A stretch of DNA of 64,000 bases from Plotosus lineatus (lineage: Eukaryota; Chordata; Actinopteri; Siluriformes; Plotosidae), in assembly GCA_024760905.1 (NCBI GenBank), contig CM045733.1, positions 65,539,501-65,603,500 on the forward strand, read 5' to 3'. Both the position numbers and the translations under genes were made by a program. A model generated the notes under the pieces. It was not told the DNA's origin. It did no database searches and saw only the letters and a program-made list of their open reading frames with translations. Positions within the stretch are counted from its first letter, which is position 1. Each line of letters opens with the position of its first letter. Below are positions 24,009 through 34,350 of the stretch, in pieces.

Positions 24009-24155
24009 CTCTCTCTCTCTCTCAACCATTCACACTCAGAGCTTTGGACCAGCCAATTAGCCTACTGTGCATATTAGAAACGCCGGAAGTGGGAATCGAA
24101 CCTGGGACCTTCTTGCTGTGAGGCGGATGAGCCAACTGCAACACCACCGCGCCGC
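23866..24155 (-). repeat. SINE type C with internal (CA)n(CT)n
   Basis: Minus-strand copy: tail (TTCATTTTCAAAAGTGC region), a body expanded by a CA/CT microsatellite (about 23963-24023), and a reversed head ending CACCACCGCGCCGCC. Confidence 0.75.
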
Positions 24156-24250
24156 CTAATATTGATATAATTAACAGCATATTTGACTTGGAGTTGTTGT
24201 ATGTTTCCCTATTTCTCTCACACACTGTTTCCGTCTGTCTTTCCCTCTCT

Positions 24251-24251
<1 letters not shown>

Positions 24252-24301
<50 letters not shown>
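24252..24301. repeat. (GT)n microsatellite
   Basis: About 24 GT units. Confidence 0.95.
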
Positions 24302-24304
<3 letters not shown>

Positions 24305-25257
24305 GACTGGGCCTCAGTGTTTTGGTCCTGATTCAGCACTATCATTCTTTGTAATGGTAGAGCACTGATCAAAGCCTGGAATTTTTCAGAGTGCAGACTC
24401 ATCTACTATGATAACAACTCCAGCTCAAAAGAGCAGCCGGGTAGAGCTGCTATCTCTCCCACACTTCATTCCGAGCACAGTAAACACACTCACAAACATG
24501 ATATAAAAACAGGGCGGATGCCTAGATTGTGCAGGATGAAGCAATACGACTGAAGGGGATAAAAACCTTAAAATAAATAAATAAAACATGGAGCTGATGT
24601 GAAGCACGTTCAGCCACAACGAGTGAGTTCTGCATCTTATAACTGAATACGTACAGCTTCATCACAAACAGCCCTGCGCAGTCCAGCAGGAAATTCCACC
24701 TTTAGGAAAAGCACAACGCTCGAGATCAGCCGGACTCAGCTCAAACAGAACCAATGAACCGTCTAATACCAGGAAATAAATAAATAAATAAATAAATTAA
24801 AAAAAAGCCCCTGAGCATCATTCAGGTTTAGTGTAGAAGTGATTAATGTGGGTATGATGGTGAAAATCAAGTAGTTCAGTGTAATTACTTGCAAAGTTAC
24901 TGAAGCACTAGAATGTCATCATCTAAATGAGATTCTCGACTGTAAACCCAGTTCTCAAGATCTATTACACCATCCTCTTACAGATACAACCTTTCAAACA
25001 GACTATAATTAAACTGTACATCTTGCCGCGGCGGGGTATTTAATTCCTCTATAACCTGCTCGACACTTAGCTTTAGCGCTACAGCTGATATTAGCTGATT
25101 TGCCCAGTAATTGCCATTTTGGTCATTTCGAAGTATATCATGGTGATATCTATACACATATCTATGACCGACGAGGAGATCGTTGTAGCAAACCAAGGCT
25201 TGACAGACTTTATGGTAAAGAAACTGAAAAAAAAAAAAAAAAAAACCATCAACTTAC
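24302..25257 (-). other. Probable start of mid2 intron 1
   Basis: Begins, on the minus strand, with the donor GTAAGTTGATGG right after the coding exon. A 20-base A-run lies at 25227-25246. No following MID exon (coiled-coil part) was recognised here or anywhere below this position; I had no alignment tool, so a short exon could be missed. Confidence 0.55.
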
Positions 25258-25953
25258 CTTGAGTTTGTCGAAACGCTCACTGAGAGAGGTCACATGGTGC
25301 TCACGGTGTCTGCCAACCAGCTTGCACAGGGTACAGATAAGCTGCTCGTCTGTCGCACAGTACAGACTCACTGTCTCACTGTCGTGTTCGAGGCAGGCCA
25401 GGCCGCGCAGGTGCCCGTCGCCGGCTGGCTCCAGCAACCGGTGGCTGGTGAATGGTTTCTTGTTGGGATGCGTGGCACGCAGGCAGCGCTCGCAGTATGA
25501 CGCCTGGCACGTCGCACATGTTTTAACAGCATCTCGAGGAGGCTCCTGTTCACAGAACTGGCAGGGCACGCGCAGCTCGGCCGACATCGCGCTGCTGTTA
25601 GCGCTGCTGCTGGTGGGTGTTGCACTGCGGGGCCGGGCTGGGGGGAGAAGACGGCTCTCGCTGGGTGAGCCAGGCCCGCTGAATGAGGCCTTCTGGAAAC
25701 GGTCAATGATGTTTTGCAGTGTCACATTGCGCCTCAGGCCGTCGAGACCGCGTGGGCTTAACGTGATGACGTGGCGGCACGTTGGGCACTGGAAAGCCGA
25801 TACAGACTCGAGCGGCTTTGCGCCGGAACAATGGGAGACCAGGATACGATGGGCACAGCTGAAGCACAGGCTATGGGCGCAGGGAAGTAGCAGCGGGTCC
25901 TCAAACAGCTCCAGGCAGATCGGGCATGTCAGCTCCGACTCCAGGGTTTCCAT
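25258..25953 (-). CDS. mid2: Midline-family TRIM E3 ubiquitin ligase, first coding exon (mid2-like)
   Basis: Encodes 232 residues starting [20 protein letters not shown]. The C3HC4 RING has ligands C10, C13, C25, H27, C30, C33, C56 and C59. B-box 1 has C131, C134, C146, C149, C154, C157, H162 and H171; B-box 2 has C187, H190, C199, D202, C207, C210, H216 and H219, so all zinc ligands are present. MID proteins are microtubule-associated E3 ligases that bind PP2A alpha-4 through the B-box region; the coiled coil, COS, FN3 and B30.2 parts lie on other exons. The chosen ATG has a good context (GAAGATGG); an in-frame ATG 13 codons upstream lies beyond the likely splice acceptor. The exon ends AAG|GTAAGT, as in other MID genes. 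[16 protein letters not shown] and [18 protein letters not shown] favour mid2 over mid1. The linker after the RING (about residues 100-125, Ser/Pro/Ala-rich) is roughly 12 residues longer than remembered mammalian MIDs. The exon is much more GC-rich than its surroundings. Confidence 0.93.
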
Positions 25954-25969
25954 CTTCAGTGGGCCCGAT
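25954..25969 (-). other. mid2: 5' UTR end and splice acceptor of the mid2-like exon
   Basis: On the minus strand GTCGCCTTTAG ends at 25970 and is followed by 16 bases to the ATG. The AG and pyrimidine-leaning tract fit an acceptor, as expected because MID genes have non-coding upstream exons. If it is not used, the exon extends further upstream. Confidence 0.55.
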
Positions 25970-26496
25970 CTAAAGGCGACATCAAATCCCACAGAAGCTG
26001 GTGAGTCACCTGCGTATCAGATAGCCAGGGGGTTAGTAGCAAGCTGGCACCCATGTGCACCCAGGCAGGACGGGGGAGGGTGGGTGTGGTTTGCAAGCAA
26101 AAGTGACATTCCTCTCTAAATTCCCAGGAAGATCCTGGTCCAGTCCAGATTGAAATAGCTCGTCTACTTAGAGACGAACAAGGAGGATATATAAACCCTA
26201 CGGAGTGAAATGTCACTTTGACATAAAGCAGGCGGGCTAATGTTAGCACAGAGGTTAAGCGACAGGGGGGGCATTCACTTTATCAGTGCACATTAAAGAG
26301 CGTTGCAAAAATACATATCTACTGTATAGACGTCAACATCAAAAAAATAAATAAAGTATTTCGTGCTGAGATACACAGGGGATGAGATTCAGAGACAAAG
26401 ATTAAAATGAAAGGAAACGCCGATGACTCGGCTGTGTTTGAATGCTTCGAGTCCATTTTTCGCACTTACCGTGAGGTGCAAGTCATCCGTTCATGT
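25970..26496. other. Upstream of the mid2-like exon, unannotated
   Basis: Probably intron or 5' flank of the mid2-like gene. No CpG island, TATA box or exon identified. Confidence 0.4.
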
Positions 26497-26790
26497 TCTG
26501 AACCACTTAATCCTAATTAGGGTCGCAGGAATGCTGGCGCTCAACTCAGCCAACTCTGGGCAAGGGTAGTGTACACCCTGAAAAGCTTACAATTCCATCG
26601 CAGGACAAACACTCACACAACCATTCACACTCACACCTAGTGGTGTGCCATGACTGGCATCGCCACACGCAAGCACGGGGACAACATGCAAACTCTACAC
26701 ACAAACACCCAAGCTGGGACTCGAACCCAGGACCATCTTGCTGTGAGGTGGACGTGCTAACCAATACACCACTGTGCTATCCGACTGCAA
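26497..26790 (-). repeat. SINE type C, complete
   Basis: Minus-strand copy. Tail AACCACTTAATCCTAATTAG, body with ACAACATGCAAACTCTACAC, B-box region GGGACTCGAACCCAGGACC (reversed) and head ending ACCACTGTGCTATCC. It shows that type C carries the same 3' tail as type B. Confidence 0.85.
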
Positions 26791-26892
26791 AATCAATACC
26801 AAGTAAACGTGACTGAGCCCTTCAACCCTAAAACAGAGCCGCCCCTTTCATTTAATTTGCCTGATATTACTTCTTAATACATTGCAAAGCCC

Positions 26893-27010
26893 CTGTGATG
26901 GCCTGGTGAGCCGTCCAGGGTGTACTCTGCCCTCGCCTAGAGTCAGCTAGGGTGGGTGCCAGCCTCCCCGTGACCCTAGTTAGCATTAAATGGTTCAGAA
27001 AATGAATGAA
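26893..27010 (+). repeat. SINE tail fragment (types B/C)
   Basis: CCTGTGATGGCCTGGTGAGC through ATTAAATGGTTCAGAAAATG and AATGAAT. No head or body. Confidence 0.75.
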
Positions 27011-27390
27011 TTATCATGAATTGAATGTAGCAAAGCTGGGCTAGGCTGGTGGTGGTGGTGGTGGTGGGTGGGGGGGTCATGCTACAGGAGACCTCCCCAC
27101 GGAAACTTTGAGACTTGCTGGCATTTGCAATATTCTCTGCATTTCATTATTATTCATGTTTTATTCGAATTTTGTTTTCGCCAATAACACGTAGATAAAA
27201 AAAAGAAAGGTTTGAGAACAAAAAATGAACAAAAACACAACTGATTTACAACAGATTAATTTTTTTTTTGCACCAAACAGCTACAAACCAACCACAGATC
27301 ACTCGCAAATCAGTCACAAAAATTCCAAAAAAAAAAAAAAAAAAAAAAAGTCACACAACCTTCTATTGTAACTTTTGTGCATTTCATATA

Positions 27391-27391
27391 C

Positions 27392-27440
<49 letters not shown>

Positions 27441-27489
27441 TACATATATATACACATATACACACACACACACATATATATATATATAT
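27391..27489. repeat. Compound (AT)n/(CA)n microsatellite
   Basis: Alternating AT runs with short CA runs; the type A SINE is inserted directly at its right edge. Confidence 0.9.
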
Positions 27490-27837
27490 GGGGCAGTGGT
27501 GGTCTAGTGGTATAGGGCGCTGGATCGCTGATCCAACGGTTGGGGGTTCGAGTCCCACTCTCCACAAGGTTGTCACTGTCCCCCCCAGTGCAGCTAACTG
27601 GGTTATCAAAGGCGGGCCATGTCTCTCACTGTCTATGGTGAGAGGTTCATGTAAAAGAACCATTGCTGACTTTCGTAAAGAGGAGCTGCAAAGTCGTCAG
27701 CGTGTTTCTGTCCCTTGCTAAAAGGGTTGTGTCAGGAAGGGCATCCGACGTAAAAACCTCTGCCAAATCAAATGTGCGAATCACATGATTCGCTGTGGCG
27801 ACTCCCGAGTAAAAGGGAAAATGCCGAAAGGAAGACA

Positions 27838-27840
<3 letters not shown>
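27490..27840 (+). repeat. SINE type A, full length, inside an AT repeat
   Basis: Complete copy from GGGGCAGTGGTGGTCTAGTG to GAAGGAAGACAGAC, with B-box GGTTCGAGTCC. AT repeat lies on both sides (27391-27489 and 27841-27881), so target duplications cannot be seen. Confidence 0.9.
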
Positions 27841-27880
<40 letters not shown>

Positions 27881-27884
<4 letters not shown>

Positions 27885-28230
27885 ATCCCTCGCTACTTTG
27901 CGCTGCAATTCATGTGGTGTCAGTGCATCACAGTTTTTTTTTTTTAATATTTATCAAATTTAAAAAAATAAGGAAATTATGGAAGAATGGTGGGAAAAGT
28001 TCAGGAAAATGCCACAAAAACAAGGCCAATTATGCAAAAAAAAAAACAAAAAACCCCACAAACAAACAAAAAAAACCCAACCCAAAACCTCCCATCAAAC
28101 TACTTACATTTTTATGTGAGGTGTATCTGTGTGTATTTATATTTTATTTACAACTTATGCATTATTTTTGAATATTTAATTGTTATTATAAGCATTTATA
28201 GAGTTGAATATGTATTTATTGATATACACA
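27881..28230. mobile_element. Family 4 MITE, one end recognised
   Basis: Begins AGGGATCCCTCGCTACTTTG CGC, the family 4 terminus. Inside, AAGGAAATTATGGAAGAATG is the complement of interior sequence in the copy at 13698. The right end is unclear. Confidence 0.5.
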
Positions 28231-28251
28231 TATACATGTACGTATACATCT

Positions 28252-28313
28252 GTTGGGGGGGGGGGTTGATCCTACTTCACGGAATTTGGCAGAATCTGGG
28301 GGGGGGGGGGGGG
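28252..28313. repeat. Two long G-runs
   Basis: Runs of about 13 G (from 28254) and 15 G (from 28298), separated by about 30 bp of ordinary sequence. Confidence 0.85.
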
Positions 28314-28361
28314 ATTGGTCCCAATTAACTGCAGAAAGTGTGTGTATGTGTATGTATGTAT

Positions 28362-28362
28362 G

Positions 28363-28395
<33 letters not shown>

Positions 28396-28396
28396 T
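28362..28396. repeat. (AT)n microsatellite
   Basis: AT dinucleotide run interrupted once. A second one lies at 28484-28511. Confidence 0.9.
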
Positions 28397-28398
28397 AT

Positions 28399-28468
28399 TC
28401 TTCTTTTCCTTTCGGTGTCGCCACAGCAAATCATGTGCCTCCATCTCAACCTTTCCTCTGCATCTTCT

Positions 28469-28474
<6 letters not shown>
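28399..28474 (-). mobile_element. Very short RTE-like LINE 3' end
   Basis: On the minus strand: GATGCAGAGGAAAGGTTGAG, GCACATGATTTGCTGTGGCG, then CCGAAAGGAAAAGAAGAAT, the end of the same LINE as at 40499 with a small deletion. Only about 75 bp remain, between two AT repeats. Confidence 0.65.
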
Positions 28475-28518
<44 letters not shown>

Positions 28519-29674
28519 CACATATATATGATGCAAAATATTAATTCAAAACATCTTATCCTAACATGGGAGGAACTGTTACTCTGCAGTATCTGTGCTG
28601 TGTATATAGAGACAGAGACTCAGTACCTCACACACTCTGACTGAGCTCAGACGCACTGGATGGCAGGTTTATGTTACTGTGTGAATTTATGAGAAACTAA
28701 AGATTATAAGGGAAAACTCTGGGGAGAAACAATGAAAATGGATCAGTTGCTGTTTTAGTTTTATTCTCGGTGACACAATCAACGTGTTGATTCAGTGCTT
28801 TATGAGACGTTGTGAAGCTGCTGGTAATAGCGGGTGAAAAATAGCCTATAAAACCTCTCTCTCTCTCTCTCTCTCTCTCGCTCATACACACACACACAGA
28901 ATGTAATCTGGTCAGTGAAACTAAGTTAGCAACATGAAACAAGGGGATTGACGCTGATGAAAACTATTAATACGACTTAATTATTATTTCTCGCTCTTGC
29001 TAGAAATTCACACCTCTCTGCCACGAGTCGTTACTCAGCTGTTTGGTTTCTTATTGATTTAAACCTCGCAGTCATTTTAACGATTTCCATATTTTGTGTG
29101 ATATCGGCAACATCAAACTTAAAAACTAAATAGGGAACATTAAAACCAGTTAATGAATTAACTTAATGAATCTCATCCTGCAAAGATTTGAATTCAAGTC
29201 ATTACATGTGATGTCTTGCCTCAGGGTGGCTGATATGAAAATGCTGGCGCTATGCTCTGCCTATAATACACAGACTTGGAGTGAATTTGTTTAATGAGGT
29301 GGTTCGCAGCAGCACTGCATGCCGAATGGACTGCACAGCCTCCTAGGATCACTACTTCTCACGAAGGCACCATGATTAAAGTGGCGCCAGGCTCCTTGGT
29401 AAATTCATTACTGGAAAAATAAATAAGCTGCTGGATCCAATCTTGTAGATAGCACGGTGATAAGAGGTGGTGGTGTCCTTGTGTAACCTTCACCTTGTTG
29501 CTTGCTCCATCAGATGGTGCTTTATTGGTCCATGGAAAAAAAAAAAACAAAAACACATAAGTTATCTTAATTTGTGAAAGGCAGGAGATGGAGCAGAAGT
29601 TGAAAGGGTCTTAGATAAAGGGCCGTGGCGAACTTTGACCTTGGTGCTTTTATTAGTACTCATGCACTATATAC
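28475..29674. other. Unannotated sequence
   Basis: No gene or transposon recognised; (CT)n near 28855-28880. Confidence 0.4.
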
Positions 29675-30016
29675 ACTATGGAGAGGCAGGGGTGGTCTGC
29701 TGGTATAGGGCACTGGATCGCTGATTCTAAGGTTGGAGGTTCGAGTCCCACTCTCCACAAGGTCGTCACTGTCCCCCCCAGTGCAGCTAACTGGGTTATC
29801 AAAGGCCGGCCATGTCTCTCACTGTCGATGGTGAGAGGTTCATGTAAAAGAACCATTGCTGACTTTTGTAAAGAGGAGCTGCAAAGCCGTCGGCGTGTTT
29901 CTGCCCCTTGCTAAAGGGTTGTGTCAGGAAGGGCATCCGATGTAAAAACCTCCGCCAAATCAAATGTGCGAATCATTCACTGTGGCGAACCCTGACAAAG
30001 GAAATCTCACCTCTCT
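29675..30016 (+). repeat. SINE type A with target-site duplication
   Basis: Head GAGAGGCAGGGGTGGTCTGC, B-box GGTTCGAGTCC, body and LINE-like tail, the last 30 bp diverged. The 12-bp duplication TGCACTATATAC lies at 29663-29674 and 30017-30028. Confidence 0.9.
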
Positions 30017-30044
30017 TGCACTATATACTACTTCTGTAAAAACT

Positions 30045-30306
30045 TTACTGGGGCAGTGGTGGCTGGGTGGTAAAAGGTGCTGGATCACTGATCTTAAGGT
30101 TGGGGGTTCAAGCCCCACTCTCAACGAGTCGTCACTGTTGTCGTCCCCCCCCCCAATGCAGTTAACTGGGTTGTCAAGGCCGGCCACGTCTCGCACTGTG
30201 AGGTGTAAAAGAACCATTGCTGACTTTTGTAAAGAGTAGCTGCATAGCCATCAGCGTGTTTCTGCCCTGTGATGGCCTGGCAAGCTGTCCAGGGTGTACT
30301 CTGCCC
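30045..30306 (+). repeat. SINE type B, tail cut off by a Tc1 element
   Basis: Head (GGGCAGTGGTGGCTGGGTGG), body, and tail up to GGGTGTACTCTGCCCT, where the sequence changes to Tc1 end sequence. Either the Tc1 end and the SINE tail were lost together in a deletion, or a recombination joined the two. Confidence 0.8.
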
Positions 30307-31753
30307 TCCAGGTAATCACATTGAATGATTTTTAAACAATTTATTTGTGAAAATGGGAGGCCAATAAGTATTGGGCAGCCAGCGAAAGTTACTTTTAATA
30401 CTTTGTAATGTAGCCTTGGTTGGCAATGACAGAGGTCAAACGGTTCCTGTAGCTCTTCACCAGGTCCACACACACTTTAGTGGGTATTTTGGCCCACTCC
30501 TCTGCACAGATCTTCTCTAGAGCTGTGATGTTTGAAGGCTGTCGCTTGGCAACTCGAAGTTTTAACTCTCTCCACAGGTTTTCGATTGGGTTGAGGTCTG
30601 GAGACTGGCTAGGCCACTCAAGAACCTTGATATGCTTTTTCCGGAGCCACTCCTTGGTTTTCTTGGCTGTGTTGTGCTTTGGATCGTTATCATACTGGAA
30701 GACCGAGCCATGTTTCATCTTTAATGCTCTGACCGAGGGAAGGAGGTTTTTACCCAAAATGTCACAATACATGGCCCCATTCATGTTGCCATTGATACGG
30801 TGCAGTCTTCCTGTCCCTTTTGCAGAAAAGCATCCCCAAAGCATGATGCATCCACCCCCATGCTTCACAGTAGGTATGGTGTTCTTGGGATGGAACTCAG
30901 CATTCTTCTTCCTCCAAAGACGGCGAGTGCTGTTTAAACCAAAAAGTTCAATTTTGGTGTCATCTGAGCACATCATATTCTCCCAATCCTCCTCTGGATC
31001 ATCCAGATGGTCTTTCGCATATTTCAGACGGGCCTTCACATGTTTTTTTTTGTTTAGTAGGGGAACCTTTAGGGCAATGCAGGATTTCATCTCATGATGA
31101 CGTAGTGTGTTAGTTATTGTCATCTTTGTGACGGTGGTTCCTGCCGTCTTCAAATCATTGACCAGTTCCTGCCGTGTAGTTCTGGGCTGATTACTCACTG
31201 TTCTCAGGATCCTTTGAACCCCACGAGGTGAGATCTTGCATGGAGCTCCACTCCGAGGGAGGTTGTCAGTGATGTTATACTGCTTCCATTTTCTAATACT
31301 GTTTCCAACTGTTGATCTTTTCTCACAAAGTTGTTTACCAATTGCAGTTTGACTCATCCCAGCTTTGTGCAGTTGTACAATTTAATCTCTGGTGTCTTTG
31401 GGAAGCTCTCTGGTCTTGGTCATGGTGAAGACTGCAGTCTGACAGTTTGAAGGCGTGTGCGGGTTTGAAGGTGTCTCTTATGCATCTAATCAGTTCAAAC
31501 AGGTGTCATTCATACTGTTAACGACTGGGGGCCGAAATAATGTTAGTTTTCTAGCTGCCTGATACTTATTGGCCTCCCATTTTCACAAATAAATTGTTTA
31601 AAAATCATACAATGTGATTTCCTGGATTTTTTTTTTACATTCTGTCTCTCAAGATTGATGTGTACCTATGATGAAAATTACAAACCTCTCTTATCTTTTT
31701 AAATGGCTGAACTTACACATTTTTACATTGCCCAATACTTATTGGCCCCACTG
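30307..31753 (-). mobile_element. Tc1/mariner element (DD35E spacing), left end truncated
   Basis: The right terminus ends ATTGGCCCCACTG before TA (31754-31755). It holds an outer repeat (CCCAATACTTATTGGCCCC) and an inner repeat (GATACTTATTGGCCTCCC) about 175 bp apart, a double-repeat (IR/DR) layout. The left side has only the inner copy, CCAATAAGTATTGGGC at 30361-30376; about 127 bp of outer terminus is missing. The element is therefore immobile even apart from the nonsense codon in its gene. Confidence 0.88.
30395..31423 (-). pseudogene. Tc1-like transposase, one premature stop
   Basis: The likely start ATG is at 31421-31423. Codon 14 is TAA (31382-31384); the rest, from codon 15 on, is open to the natural stop, giving 342 codons overall, the usual Tc1 length. 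The N-terminal part is a paired-type HTH region; the catalytic triad reads [19 protein letters not shown] and [12 protein letters not shown] count 35 residues between the second Asp and the Glu, one more than in classic DD34E Tc1 elements, which matches the DD35E (Traveler-type) group. An internal Met after the stop (31355-31357) would lose only 22 residues. Confidence 0.88.
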
Positions 31754-32880
31754 TACATATAAAAAGAAAGTAAAAATGATTTACTTCTAGGAAATTATTC
31801 CAACTGTTTCTCTTAAAAGAAAAATAATCCTGTCACGCTTTTTTTTTTTTTTGAGTGTGTAAGAAACGCAAGCTTGGTTTTTTTTTTTTGTTTGTTTGTT
31901 TTTTTTTGATATTTCATCTTTTGTGTCTTACTAACATACTGCAGCTAATTCACAGATGAATTTATCTAAAAAAAAAAAAAGCTCAAGCAGTGCACCACAT
32001 CAGAGGAATCCGGGTTAAGAATGAAGCATCTGTGCATTCTTAATTCTGGAGCTTATTCAAACAAAGCCAAAACTAAATGAACTACTAGAAAGAAGCCACA
32101 TTTCCTTTACTGTGGGAAAAGTTGCATTTCAAGCTGAAAAATCCTGCTGATGGGGCGAGCAAACCTTTCTTGTTAAAACCATTTCAAAGTATAAACTTTT
32201 GGGCAATGAGAAACTTCACATTTGATAAAATGGCTAACTAAAACTGTTAAAAGACATTTTAAGTTGTAAGAAATGATTCCGGCGATAAGCGTGTCGGATA
32301 TATTGAATAAATGTGCGCATGAAATAAGGGAGTTAAACAAATCACTCCGAGGAAGAGCTGGGCGTTGTTTGGACTTGTTCCTGCCAATTAAAATATATAT
32401 CATTTTGTAGTGTAACACATAAACAAATCAAGGGCTGGAGGAAGAAAATGTAGAGAATATCATGCAGTGGCAGTTCTTCGCTCGAAATTGAATGACTTGC
32501 CTTGCTTGTCTTAATCGATGGATTTGTGTTGGCTTGCATTTTAAAATTAATTCCGTTAGTATGAAACAGCCACTGCAACTACATTCACTAAGTTTTTAAA
32601 TGAGATAAGAGTAATTCTTGTAAACAAACACTGACTCAAATTATATGACTTGAAGCTTATCGGTCGAAGTTCACATGAGTCAGTCTCCTTACATGTAAAT
32701 GTACACAAACTCATGACATCTCGTAGGGTATGACCTTCATTTGGGATGTTCAAGATCATCAAATTGTGTGGTTAAAAACTGAAAATCAGAGATAAATTCA
32801 CTAAATGCATTAAATGTAAAGACTTCCTGTGTCTGAAATCACATACTCATGCACTAGCGCCGAATCACTGTATATCTACA
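31754..32880. other. Unannotated unique sequence
   Basis: No gene or repeat family seen. T-runs near 31839-31853 and 31878-31907. Confidence 0.4.
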
Positions 32881-32912
32881 TCTATATATATATATATGTA
32901 TATATATCTATA

Positions 32913-32946
<34 letters not shown>
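32881..32946. repeat. (AT)n microsatellite
   Basis: Imperfect AT/TATATC repeat ending next to the Tigger terminus. Confidence 0.9.
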
Positions 32947-32950
<4 letters not shown>

Positions 32951-32958
32951 CACACATA

Positions 32959-33570
32959 CAGACACTCAGTTAGCTTCCGGAGGGCCGAACGGAAGGTGAA
33001 AAAAAAACGGAAGTTGTTAATGTATGCTCCAGTGACTTATGACGTTCATACTGTACTATACATCCCTAAATACTATTTAACATGCTCTGTGATGCGATCT
33101 TTCTGCTTGTAAATGGTTCCGATGGTCGACAGAGCCATTTGGAAGAAACGTGCAACAGTCGCATGTTTTTCACCAGCATCAATTTTCTTGATAATAGCCA
33201 TCTTCGTTTCGAATGAGATGGCTTGCTGCATATTGTGATTACTACTATCACTAGTAGGCTTATGCTTCTGACCAACCATATTTGCTTAGGGTAACAAAAG
33301 TCCGCCAAATAGTGTAAACACAAAGATCACAAAGACGACGTCTTAACACAAGGGTAACACGCGGTGAACTGGGAAGAAGGAGGGGCACGTTCAGTCTGTT
33401 GTTTGTAAACAATGGATGCAGCGTCATGCGGAAGTAGCGTATTACATCAGTATACTATGTAGGTACGTCTCGTACTACAGAGAGCATACTAAACTCAAAA
33501 TTTGACAATTAAAAAAAACCCCGTAAAATCAAAAAATACGGAAAAATGAATGAACGTAAAGCAGGGAGTA

Positions 33571-33578
<8 letters not shown>
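32959..33578 (-). mobile_element. Tigger/pogo-like element, family 2
   Basis: Left edge CAGACACTCAGTTAGCTTCC after TA; right region AACGTAAAGCAGGGAGTATG merges into a TG repeat. Interior GTTTGTAAACAATGGATGCA and CTGGGAAGAAGGAGGGGCAC are shared with 21292-22312 and 49943-50125. It carries an HTH frame. Confidence 0.75.
33073..33279 (-). pseudogene. Tigger family 2 N-terminal HTH fragment
   Basis: 68 codons from MVGQKHKPTSDSSNHNMQQA; the part ISFETKMAIIKKIDAGEKHA then TVARFFQMALSTIGTIYKQK is a Psq/CENP-B-type HTH. The frame stops after DRITEHVK, with no second HTH or DDE domain. The start corresponds to MVGPKRKPTSDS in the copy at 21292. Confidence 0.7.
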
Positions 33579-33604
<26 letters not shown>

Positions 33605-33654
33605 TGTGTGTGTGTCTGTGTCTACACATACATACATACATACATACATACATA
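33571..33654. repeat. (TG)n then (TACA)n microsatellite
   Basis: TG run with interruptions followed by about six TACA units. Confidence 0.9.
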
Positions 33655-33780
33655 CAGGTATACCTCAGCTTACATCATTGGTTCCAGGAGAGACAACATA
33701 AGTTGAAAATGACTTAACTCGAATCAGCTTGTTTCTAGGCTAGCCTAAACTAGACTACCCCGAATTTACTTGTACAATAT
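33655..33780. mobile_element. Tigger-like terminus, single end
   Basis: CAGGTATACCTCAGCTTACA and CATTGGTTCCAGGAGAG resemble a Tigger-class terminal repeat, related to but different from the one at 34505. No partner terminus was found. Confidence 0.45.
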
Positions 33781-33783
33781 TTT

Positions 33784-33785
33784 AT

Positions 33786-33817
<32 letters not shown>

Positions 33818-33826
33818 TATACATAC

Positions 33827-33892
<66 letters not shown>

Positions 33893-33895
33893 TAC
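33784..33895. repeat. (AC)n/(AT)n microsatellite
   Basis: Compound repeat with about 27 AT units at 33838-33889. Confidence 0.95.
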
Positions 33896-33899
33896 ACAT

Positions 33900-34350
33900 G
33901 CCGACGACACTAACTCACCAAACAAAAGAACGCAATGCAACTGCCGACAGAAAAACGCCTGCCCACTCAACGGGAACTGTCTGCAATCATCAGTCATCTA
34001 CCAAGCCACCGTCACACGGACAGACAATAATACAACTTAAACATACATCGGACTCACAGAGAACACTTTTAAAACCAGATACAGGAACCACATCGCATCC
34101 TTCCGCAACGAAAAAATAGAAACTCCACCGAACTCAGCAAGCACATCTGGACACTCAAAGACACGAACATTGATCACCAGATCTCATGGAGAATTTTATC
34201 ATCACACCCGACATACAACAGCTCAAACAAAAGATGCAATTTATGCCTCAGGGAGAAGTTCCTCATTATATACAGACCCGAACTGTCTTCATTAAATAAA
34301 AGAAACGAACTCGTAACTTCATGCCGACACAGGAAAAAAATGCAACACAC
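33900..34350 (+). mobile_element. Penelope-like element remnant (GIY-YIG region)
   Basis: Three plus frames in succession read as the C-terminal end of a Penelope-like polyprotein. From about 33936: CNCRQKNACPLNGNCLQSSV and IYQATVTR. From about 34045: TYIGLTENTFKTRYRNHIAS, the GIY-YIG nuclease core. From about 34123: NSTELSKHIWTLKDTNIDHQ, then ISWRILSSHPTYNSSNKRCN and RPELSSLNKRNELVTSCRHR. A stop lies before the TYIGL block and frameshifts join the blocks, so it is dead. The reverse transcriptase part is absent. Confidence 0.8.

Noticed and set aside
24978..25257. Next mid2 exon directly downstream of the first
   Set aside because: The minus frame here continues into the A-run and shows no coiled-coil sequence expected for the next MID exon.
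25100..26119. 339-codon plus-strand frame, the longest in the window
   Set aside because: It runs antisense through the mid2-like exon; it is a shadow of GC-rich coding sequence and has no domain.
27268..28544. Several frames rich in Ile, Tyr, His and Thr
   Set aside because: Translations of AT and CA microsatellites joined to SINE sequence.
30480..31097. 205-codon plus-strand frame
   Set aside because: Antisense of the Tc1 transposase gene.
33898..34119. 73-codon plus frame PTTLTHQTKERN...
   Set aside because: Wrong frame over the Penelope-like remnant; the recognisable motifs are in the neighbouring frames.
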